15,386 bases of DNA, from assembly GCA_002363575.1 (NCBI GenBank), contig DEWI01000173.1, positions 961 to 16,346 on the forward strand. Reading direction: 5' to 3'. Every line of letters begins with the position of its first letter. The stretch's first letter is position 1. The notes beneath the pieces were generated by a model. It saw only the letters and a program-made list of their open reading frames with translations, was not told the origin of the DNA and searched no databases. Of the stretch, positions 7,508 to 13,356 are shown one piece after another. The position numbers and the translations under genes were made by a program. The stretch comes from Verrucomicrobia bacterium UBA3214 (GTDB taxonomy: Bacteria > Verrucomicrobiota > Kiritimatiellia > RFP12 > UBA1067).

Positions 7508-7525
7508 GGCGCGCGCCCTGCGGCG

Positions 7526-9646
7526 TCAGCGCACGGAAAAGCGCACGGTGGCAGAGCGCCCGGCGGCGTCGGCGCAAGTTGCCGAATGCTCGCCGGGCCG
7601 CGGGTCGATCGTGAAAGGCGCGGTGCCTGCGCTCGTGCCGGCGAATTCGCCGTCGATGAACCACCAGAGGGAATTCCGCGCTTCGTTGCCGAGCGGCACG
7701 AGAGCGATCTTCTGGCGCTCCATGCCGTCGGCGATTCTGAATACCGCGCCGTCTTCCGGGCGCGCGATGGCGAGCGGGCGCGCTCGCCCTGCGAGAGGGC
7801 GAGCGTGGATGTCGCAGGCTTCCGGAGTGGAGACGCCGCGGATGTAGAAGCCTTCCTCCGTCTCCGGGCATTCCGTGAGCGCGCAAAGCCCGGATTCGCG
7901 GCAGATGCGCCGCGTGGCGATCGCCGCTGGCTTCTCGAACCACGGACCGCCGCCGCGCGGATATATCGCGCGGGCGATCCGCCAGGCGCGCGGCGCCGCC
8001 GCGAGCGCGCCGACTAGCGCGGCGTCGTCGAAGCCGCCGCGCTTGTGCCCGCACCACACCGCGATAGTGTATTCGGGATTCCACAGCACGCACCAGGCGT
8101 CGCGATGCGCCGCCGACGTCCCCGTCTTCCAGGCGAAGCGGGGCAGCGCGCTTACATCCGCGATGTGGCCGAGCGCTGCCGACGATCTCTCCGCGCCGGA
8201 GAGAATTTCGCCGACCAGCCACATTGCGCTTGCGCGCGCTTCGTCGTCGCCTGCGCCGCCGTCCGCGCCCGCGACGGCGCCGGCGTACGCGCGCGCGAGT
8301 TCGACAAGCGTGATTTCGGCATTGCCGATCGCCAGCCCCAGCCCGAAGTCTCCGTCCGGGCGCTCGAGGCCGCCGAAGCCAAGCGCGCGCAGCTCGTCCG
8401 CGAAACGTTCAAGACCTGTTTTCTCCAGCAGCAGCACAAATGGAATATTGAGAGAAAGCACGAGCGCGTCCCGCAGGCTCACGGGCCCGCGATAGGCGCC
8501 GTCGAAATTCGCTGGCCGGTAGCCGCGGCGTACGATCGGCGCATCCATGAGGCGCATGTCCGGCGTCGCGATCCCGAGACGGAGGGCGAGCGCGGCGAGT
8601 ATGGGCTTCAGCGTGGAGCCGGCGGGGCGCCGCGCCGTAGCCGTATTGACCTGCCCGGCGTCGCGCGCGAAATAGTTGCCGCTGCATGCGAGCGCGACGA
8701 CGTCGCCGGGGCGCGCCGCGCCGTTGCGCACGATTACGGCGGCGGCGCTGTAGCCGTCATGCGTCTCCGCGTCCTTGACGGCTTCGTCGCAAATGCGCTG
8801 GAGGTCCTCGTCGAGACCGGTGCGCTCGTCCCATGGTTTCGCGCGCCGCGCGGCCGTTTCGCCGAGATACCAGTCGCAGAAGAACGGATGCCTGAAAGGG
8901 CGGCGTCCCCGCTGCAATTCAGGGACCACGGCGCGCGCCGCGCGCTCCTGTTCTTCGTCGATCATCCCGAGCGTGCGCATGCGCGCCAGAACGTAGTCGC
9001 GGCGTTTAAGCGTCTTTTCGCCGCCGCGATCCGGGCGCAGGCGCGACGGCGCCTGGACTATCGCGGCGAGGATGGCGGCTTCGCCAAGGCCCAGCGAAGC
9101 GGCGTCTTTGCCGAACCATCCGTTCGCGGCGGCTTCTATGCCTGCGTAGTTCGCGCCGAAGGGCACGCGGTTGAGATACTGCGAGAGTATCCACTCTTTC
9201 GAGTGCAGCCGCTCGAGCTTGAGGGCGCGGATCGCCTCCACCCACTTCCCCCAGTACGTCTTCGCGTGAGGGTGGATGAGCCGCGCGGCTTGCATCGTCA
9301 GCGTGGACGCCCCGGATATGCGCCGCGCGGAGAATGCGTTCTGCGCGGCCGCGCGCAGCACGCTTGCCGGGCGCACGCCGCGGTGCTCCCAGAATTCGCC
9401 GTCTTCCGCGGCCACTATCGCCTTGACGATCCAGTCGTCGCGGTTCGCGCGATACGTCGGCCGGCAGTCGGTGTCGCCCGGCCCTAGGGTCACGCGGATA
9501 GGCTCGCCTGCGCTGTTGCGCAATACTGTCCCCGCGGGAAAGACGTCTTCCAGGCTCGCGTCCCAGCCGATGAACGCCCATGAAAGCGCGAAAAACGCCG
9601 CCGCCGCGCATGCAAGCGCTGTCACGATGCGTATGGCGGTTTTCAT
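7526..9646 (-). CDS. pbpC: Penicillin-binding protein 1C (bifunctional glycosyltransferase/transpeptidase)
   Basis: This 706-residue class A PBP is anchored in the inner membrane by one N-terminal segment (about 4-27) and polymerises and crosslinks peptidoglycan in the periplasm. The GT51 part shows EDGEFWEHRG with catalytic Glu81, GASTLTMQAARL (112-123) and LSQYLNRVPFGANYAGIEAA. The transpeptidase has SxxK as STLK (Ser344-Lys347), SxN as SLN (398-400) and KTGTS (507-511). After a cysteine-rich linker, residues from about 620 form the BiPBP_C beta domain that defines PBP1C. All catalytic residues are intact. ATG 9646 (minus strand) is chosen because GGGGA precedes it closely and MKTAIRIVTAL starts the anchor; an in-frame ATG at 9685 has no ribosome site. 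It lies 48 bases after the Smr gene, likely in one operon. PBP1C often neighbours an alpha-2-macroglobulin gene; none is seen in this window. It converges on glgB with an 18-base gap. Confidence 0.93.
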   Translation of the reverse strand: MKTAIRIVTALACAAAAFFALSWAFIGWDASLEDVFPAGTVLRNSAGEPIRVTLGPGDTDCRPTYRANRDDWIVKAIVAAEDGEFWEHRGVRPASVLRAAAQNAFSARRISGASTLTMQAARLIHPHAKTYWGKWVEAIRALKLERLHSKEWILSQYLNRVPFGANYAGIEAAANGWFGKDAASLGLGEAAILAAIVQAPSRLRPDRGGEKTLKRRDYVLARMRTLGMIDEEQERAARAVVPELQRGRRPFRHPFFCDWYLGETAARRAKPWDERTGLDEDLQRICDEAVKDAETHDGYSAAAVIVRNGAARPGDVVALACSGNYFARDAGQVNTATARRPAGSTLKPILAALALRLGIATPDMRLMDAPIVRRGYRPANFDGAYRGPVSLRDALVLSLNIPFVLLLEKTGLERFADELRALGFGGLERPDGDFGLGLAIGNAEITLVELARAYAGAVAGADGGAGDDEARASAMWLVGEILSGAERSSAALGHIADVSALPRFAWKTGTSAAHRDAWCVLWNPEYTIAVWCGHKRGGFDDAALVGALAAAPRAWRIARAIYPRGGGPWFEKPAAIATRRICRESGLCALTECPETEEGFYIRGVSTPEACDIHARPLAGRARPLAIARPEDGAVFRIADGMERQKIALVPLGNEARNSLWWFIDGEFAGTSAGTAPFTIDPRPGEHSATCADAAGRSATVRFSVR

Positions 9647-9694
9647 CTTCCCCGTTTCCGTGGATGCGCGCGCGCGGCGGCGCATGCTGCGCGG

Positions 9695-10045
9695 TCACAC
9701 CGCTATATACACGACGCCGGGATTCGGCGAGCGCTTTGCCTCGATAGGAAGCGCGCACAATTCCGGGAAGCTGAGCGCCTGCGGGGAGAAGATGTCGCCC
9801 GCGTATTCGCCGTCGAGGAAGCCGCGAATGTGATTCTGCCTCGCGTATCTGCGGCACTGCGCAAGCACCGCGCTCTTGATCATCGCCGTGCCGCCCGTCG
9901 AGCCGTAGCCGGTCACGACGGCGAAGACGCCGCGCCCGCGCCCGCGCTCCGCGCTTACGATCCTGTCGAGTTTCGCCAGCGCTTCATCGACGTGCGATCC
10001 TCGCGGATGCAGGTCGTATTCCGTAATTCTGTTCCGTTTCGCCAT
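9695..10045 (-). CDS. Small stand-alone Smr-domain protein (MutS2-type C-terminal domain)
   Basis: This 116-residue protein consists of an Smr domain alone. Smr domains bind branched or structured nucleic acid, and some nick it. The first signature is YDLHPRGSHVDEAL (about residues 10-23), matching the family's DLHG..veEAl motif. The second is VVTGYGSTGGTAMIK (about 43-57), at the position where many Smr proteins have HGKGTG. The first His is replaced by Thr and the segment reads TGYG, a variant also seen in small Smr-like proteins; nuclease activity is therefore uncertain. The C-terminus NPGVVYIAV forms the closing strand. ATG 10045 (minus strand) has GGGGGA directly upstream and a promoter about 50 bases away. 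It precedes pbpC, probably co-transcribed, but no functional link between the two is evident. There are no MutS ATPase or coiled-coil parts. Confidence 0.75.
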   Translation of the reverse strand: MAKRNRITEYDLHPRGSHVDEALAKLDRIVSAERGRGRGVFAVVTGYGSTGGTAMIKSAVLAQCRRYARQNHIRGFLDGEYAGDIFSPQALSFPELCALPIEAKRSPNPGVVYIAV

Positions 10046-10091
10046 TTCCCCCGTTCCGGCGGCTTTTCCAGTCTTCCCCGCCGCGCGCGTC

Positions 10092-10101
10092 TATTATACC
10101 A
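10092..10101 (-). promoter_or_regulatory. Extended -10 promoter for the Smr-pbpC operon
   Basis: On the minus strand the sequence reads ATATATGGTATAATAG, with TATAAT at 10098-10093 and TGG immediately upstream. No clear -35 box is seen. Transcription would start near 10086, leaving about 40 bases before the Smr ATG at 10045. It sits back to back with the thiC promoter. Confidence 0.65.
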
Positions 10102-10165
10102 TATATCGGGGGCTTCGCGTTTTTGCGCCGCAACGCCGCGCCCTGCATACCCTCCCGCCGAAATA

Positions 10166-10175
10166 TGGTATAATA
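10166..10175 (+). promoter_or_regulatory. Extended -10 promoter for thiC
   Basis: The + strand reads AATATGGTATAATACT, with TATAAT at 10169-10174 preceded by TGG. No good -35 hexamer lies 17 bases upstream. The start site would be near 10181, leaving a leader of only about 27 bases, too short for a TPP riboswitch. Confidence 0.7.
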
Positions 10176-10195
10176 CTGGAGTTTACACGCAGAAG

Positions 10196-10201
10196 AAGGA
10201 G
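10196..10201 (+). promoter_or_regulatory. Shine-Dalgarno of thiC
   Basis: AAGGAG lies six bases before ATG 10208. The thiC frame is open far upstream, even across the divergent promoters, so this site and the promoter fix the start. Confidence 0.8.
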
Positions 10202-10207
10202 AGTGCG

Positions 10208-11506
10208 ATGACACAACTTGAAGCGGCGAAGGCGGGCATGGTGACGGCGGCGATGAAGGCTGTCGCCCTCGATGAAGGGCTCGCGCCGTGGGAAGTCCGC
10301 GAAGCCGTGGCGAGCGGAGAGGCCGTGATACCGTTCAATCCGGCGCATGCAGGCTGCAAGCCCGTAGGCGTGGGCAGGATGTTCACTACGAAGATCAACG
10401 CGAATCTCGGGCGCAGCGTGACCCATTCCGGCAAAGGCGACGAACTGGAGAAGCTCGCCATAGCGCTGGCTGCCGGCGCCGATTTCGTCATGGATCTCTC
10501 CGTCGGCGACGATCTCGCCGCGATACGCCGCGGCATGCTGGACGCCAGCCCGAAGCCGCTCGGGACCGTCCCGGTGTACGAGACGATTTCCCGCCTCGAA
10601 GGCGATATTCCGCACATGGATCCCTCCTTCCTGCTCGATGTGATTCGCGCGCAGGCCGAGCAGGGCGTAGATTTCATGACGCTGCATGCCGGCCTGCGCC
10701 TCGCGGGCATACCGGCGGCGATGCGCCGCAAGATGGGCATAGTCTCGCGCGGCGGCGCGATCATGGCGGAGTGGATGATGGCAAACGGCAAGGAGAACCC
10801 GCTGTACGAGCGGTGGGATGAAGTGCTGGACATCCTCGCCAAGCACGACGTCACCGTTTCGCTGGGCGACGGCATGCGCCCCGGCTGCCTCGCGGACGCC
10901 TCGGACACCGCGCAGTTCGCAGAGCTGGATACTCTCGGCGAGCTCGTCAGGAGCTGCCGCGAGCGCGGCGTGCAGGTCATGGTCGAAGGGCCGGGGCACG
11001 TCCCGCTCGACCAGATTCGCATGAACATGGAGCGCGAGCAGGAAGTCTGCGACAAGGCGCCTTTCTACGTTCTCGGGCCTGTCGTCACGGACATCGCGCC
11101 GGGCTACGACCACATAACAAGCGCGATCGGCGCCACTGTCGCCGCCACGTACGGCGCGTCGCTTCTCTGCTATGTGACGCCGGCGGAGCATCTCGGGCTT
11201 CCCGACGGCGATGAAGTTCACCGCGGCTGCATCGCCTACAAGATCGCCGCGCACGCCGGCGACGTCGCGCGCGGTCTGAAAGGCGCGCGCCGCCGCGACG
11301 ACGATATGGCGGACGCGCGCGCCGCTTTCGACTGGGAGAAGCAGTTCGCGCTTTCGCTCGATCCCGCGCGCGCGAAGGAGCGGTGGCTGAAGACGCGCGC
11401 GTATGCCGACGAAGCGCATTCCGACGACCACTGCTCGATGTGCGGCAAGCAGTTCTGCGCCGTGCGCACGTCGCGGCGCATCAAGGATCTGGCGGCGAAG
11501 AAATGA
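10208..11506 (+). CDS. thiC: Phosphomethylpyrimidine synthase ThiC (radical SAM, 4Fe-4S)
   Basis: ThiC converts 5-aminoimidazole ribotide to hydroxymethylpyrimidine phosphate, the pyrimidine half of thiamine, in the cytoplasm. The 432-residue length is that of the compact bacterial form without the long N-terminal domain. Recognisable blocks are NPAHAGCKPVGVG, KINANLGRS (62-70), MDLSVGDDL (95-103), GTVPVYE (119-125), MTLHAGL (157-163), SRGGAIMAEWM (180-190), SLGDGMRPGCLADASD (218-233), EGPGHVPLDQI (260-270), FYVLGPVVTDIAPGYDHITS (286-305) and LCYVTPAEHLGLP (320-332). The C-terminal cluster motif is CSMCGKQFC (Cys409, Cys412, Cys417), the C-x2-C-x4-C that binds the 4Fe-4S cluster. No other thiamine gene and no TPP riboswitch is visible, so regulation may be by other means. 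The Fe-S carrier gene mrp lies two genes downstream on the same strand. Confidence 0.97.
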   Translation: MTQLEAAKAGMVTAAMKAVALDEGLAPWEVREAVASGEAVIPFNPAHAGCKPVGVGRMFTTKINANLGRSVTHSGKGDELEKLAIALAAGADFVMDLSVGDDLAAIRRGMLDASPKPLGTVPVYETISRLEGDIPHMDPSFLLDVIRAQAEQGVDFMTLHAGLRLAGIPAAMRRKMGIVSRGGAIMAEWMMANGKENPLYERWDEVLDILAKHDVTVSLGDGMRPGCLADASDTAQFAELDTLGELVRSCRERGVQVMVEGPGHVPLDQIRMNMEREQEVCDKAPFYVLGPVVTDIAPGYDHITSAIGATVAATYGASLLCYVTPAEHLGLPDGDEVHRGCIAYKIAAHAGDVARGLKGARRRDDDMADARAAFDWEKQFALSLDPARAKERWLKTRAYADEAHSDDHCSMCGKQFCAVRTSRRIKDLAAKK

Positions 11507-11575
11507 GAACGCGCCGCCTGGCGTCGCCTGCGCCCTGCGCGGCCTCTTGAAAGTGTACAGCGGAACGGACTTCCT

Positions 11576-12460
11576 ATGAAATGCGAAATATGCCATGAGC
11601 GCGAGGCGCAGACGGCCATAGAGCGCGACGGGGGAGAAGAACTCTACGTCTGCGAAAAGTGCGCCGTCGAGGAGAGATCGCGGCGCAAAAAGAAGCGCGA
11701 GCGCACGCGCACAAGCCAGGAAAACTCCGCGCACGGAAGCGTGGAAATCCACGGCAACGCGCCGCCGCAGATTCTCGACGCGCTCCTCGGCGCCGTGTCG
11801 CAGGTTTTCGGCTCTCTCAACCGCGCCGCGGGCGGCGACAAGGAAGACGCCGCCGCCCCCGCTCCCGGCGGCGAACAGGATGAAGCGGCGAAGAGCGCGC
11901 CGCGCTACAAGGCGTACCGTCTCGCCGACATCGACGCGCGGTATCTGGTGCGCGGCCGCCTGCATCTCGAAGGCCTGCATCTCATCGGCGAGCTTGATGC
12001 CGTCAAGCGCGCGGTCGAGGCGCTGGATTGCCGTCTCGAACCGCTCGTGCTGGACGGCGTGCAGGATAGCGCGCACGCCTTCGGCTTCGCCTATTGCGGG
12101 CGCAAGGCCGCCGCGGAGAGAATCATAGGCAGCATCGTCGAACAGGAGAGGAATGCGCGCGTTCGTCTGGTCGATGAATTGCCGCGCGTCTTCGGTGACG
12201 CCGTGTGCCGCGCGCTCGCGATACTGAAGAACTGCCGCATGCTTTCCAACGGCGAGGCGCTCGATCTGCTCTCGCCTCTGCGCATAGCGGCGCTTTGCGG
12301 GCGTCTCGAGGGAATCGGGCGCGACAAGCTCGAAGGCATAATCGGGCAGATCGACCTCACCCAGCGTTTTTACAAGACGATCGACGTGCGCGAAAACTTC
12401 GAGGCCGACATCGCCGACATGTACAACGACATCTTCGAAAACGTAATGCTTAAATCCTGA
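11576..12460 (+). CDS. McsA-type zinc-finger protein fused to a degenerate McsB-like (phosphagen kinase) C-terminal region
   Basis: I recognise no standard gene, but two regions of this 294-residue protein look familiar. Residues 1-31 (MKCEICHEREA... LYVCEKCAVE) match the first zinc finger of McsA, the arginine-kinase activator, with CxxC pairs Cys3/Cys6 and Cys26/Cys29. The basic stretch SRRKKKRERTRT (35-46) and a short helix (62-80) follow, then a disordered Ala/Pro/Glu linker (83-108). Residues 111-294 resemble the C-terminal half of McsB-type protein arginine kinase: LVRGRLHLEGLHLIGEL (124-140) aligns by eye with the RASVMLHLP region, and IVEQERNAR, CRALAILKNCRMLSNGEALDLLSPLRI (211-237) follows the McsB tail pattern closely. 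Where the kinase has RGxxGEgSEA and the SNQ-TLG segment, this protein has EPLVLDGVQDSAHAFG and FAYCGRKAAA, so nucleotide-binding residues appear lost. The N-terminal kinase domain, McsA's second finger and its UVR domain are absent. The start has only weak GGA. It lies 69 bases after thiC and 48 before mrp. Confidence 0.7.
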   Translation: MKCEICHEREAQTAIERDGGEELYVCEKCAVEERSRRKKKRERTRTSQENSAHGSVEIHGNAPPQILDALLGAVSQVFGSLNRAAGGDKEDAAAPAPGGEQDEAAKSAPRYKAYRLADIDARYLVRGRLHLEGLHLIGELDAVKRAVEALDCRLEPLVLDGVQDSAHAFGFAYCGRKAAAERIIGSIVEQERNARVRLVDELPRVFGDAVCRALAILKNCRMLSNGEALDLLSPLRIAALCGRLEGIGRDKLEGIIGQIDLTQRFYKTIDVRENFEADIADMYNDIFENVMLKS

Positions 12461-12462
12461 TC

Positions 12463-12483
12463 GCGCGGCGCGGCGCGCCGCGC
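12463..12483. terminator. GC-only hairpin between the McsA-like gene and mrp
   Basis: GCGCGGCG (12463-12470) pairs with CGCCGCGC (12476-12483) around a five-base loop, starting three bases after the stop codon. The sequence that follows is A-rich (CGAAACAAAAAGACC) rather than T-rich, so it is not a classical terminator. It may modulate read-through into mrp. Confidence 0.25.
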
Positions 12484-12508
12484 TCGAACAAGCCGAAACA
12501 AAAAGACC

Positions 12509-13330
12509 ATGGCTGAAAGTTGTTCACACGATTGCTCAAGTTGCGGCAAGAGCTGCAAAGACCGCAACGATTTCTCCGCCCCGCTCAACGCCGCTTCGCG
12601 CGTTTCCAAAGTCGTCGCCGTGGCGAGCGGCAAGGGCGGCGTAGGCAAAAGCTTCGTCACCGCCATGCTGGCCGCCGAAGCGATGCGCCGCGGCTTGAAG
12701 ACGGGCATTCTCGATGCCGACATTACCGGGCCTTCCATGGCGAAGGCGTTCGGTCTGGACGGCGGCACGTTCAAGTCCGACGAGGGCATAGAGCCGCGCA
12801 TGACGACCGGCGGCATCCGCGTCATGTCCTTGAACATGCTCGTCTCCGATCCCAGCGATCCCGTAGTCTGGAGGGGGCCGGTGATCGGCGGCGCCGTAAA
12901 GCAATTCTGGACGGACGTGCACTGGGGCGAGCTGGATGTAATGTTCGTCGATATGCCGCCGGGCACGGGCGACGTGCCGCTGACGGTTTTCCAGTCGCTG
13001 CCCGTGGATGGCGTCGTCGTCGTGTCTTCTCCGCAGGAGCTGGTGAAGATGATCGTAGCCAAATCCGTCAAGATGGCCGCGATGATGTCGAAGCCGGTGC
13101 TCGGGCTTGTCGAGAACATGAGCTACATGAAGTGCCCGTGCTGCGGCAAGGAATTCTCGCCGTTTGGAGAGTCGCGCCTCGAAGAGCTGGCCGGGCGCTT
13201 CGGGATCGGCGCGACGCTGCGCCTGCCCGTCGATCCGCAGTTCGCGGCGGCGATCGACGCCGGCGCCGCAGAGAATATTGAAGTCCCCGGAATGGGCGAG
13301 TTCTTCAAGCGCCTGGCAATCGCGCGCTAG
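12509..13330 (+). CDS. mrp: Mrp/ApbC (Nbp35-like) P-loop iron-sulfur cluster carrier
   Basis: This 273-residue cytoplasmic ATPase of the Mrp/Nbp35/ApbC family carries and delivers 4Fe-4S clusters to target enzymes. It shows the deviant Walker A GKGGVGKS (41-48), DADITGPS (69-76), the VDMPPGTGD segment (147-155), SSPQELV (173-179), and the cluster-binding CPCC (Cys209-Cys212, CxxC) that bridges the dimer. The first 16 residues hold four extra cysteines (5, 9, 12, 16), resembling the N-terminal cluster domain of eukaryotic and archaeal Nbp35 rather than the DUF59 (MIP18-like) domain found in many bacterial Mrp proteins. ATG 12509 has no Shine-Dalgarno and follows an A-rich leader (CCGAAACAAAAAGACC). 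In Salmonella, loss of ApbC impairs Fe-S-dependent ThiC activity, so its position near thiC is functionally meaningful. Whether it is co-transcribed with the upstream gene depends on read-through of the GC hairpin. Confidence 0.92.
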   Translation: MAESCSHDCSSCGKSCKDRNDFSAPLNAASRVSKVVAVASGKGGVGKSFVTAMLAAEAMRRGLKTGILDADITGPSMAKAFGLDGGTFKSDEGIEPRMTTGGIRVMSLNMLVSDPSDPVVWRGPVIGGAVKQFWTDVHWGELDVMFVDMPPGTGDVPLTVFQSLPVDGVVVVSSPQELVKMIVAKSVKMAAMMSKPVLGLVENMSYMKCPCCGKEFSPFGESRLEELAGRFGIGATLRLPVDPQFAAAIDAGAAENIEVPGMGEFFKRLAIAR

Positions 13331-13356
13331 AAAGACGGCCGCGCGCACGGCAACGC

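Noticed and set aside
7508..7517. Palindrome GGCGCGCGCC between the convergent glgB and pbpC genes as a bidirectional terminator
   Set aside because: It is a 10-base GC palindrome with no loop and no T tract on either side, so evidence is insufficient.
8045..9487. 480-codon + strand open frame opposite pbpC
   Set aside because: Shadow of the PBP1C reading frame. No protein family features are visible.
9647..9685. Upstream ATG for pbpC at 9685
   Set aside because: It has no ribosome site and would add a 13-residue Arg-rich piece before the membrane anchor. It cannot be fully excluded, since it would shorten the gap to the Smr gene to nine bases.
11507..11575. Separate promoter or terminator between thiC and the McsA-like gene
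   Set aside because: TTGAAA at 11547-11552 could be a -35 box, but no -10 box lies at proper spacing. No clean hairpin with a T run was found.
10094..12076. 660-codon minus-strand open frame opposite thiC and the McsA-like gene
   Set aside because: It is arginine/alanine-rich antisense sequence. thiC on the + strand is unmistakable and starts with a promoter and ribosome site.
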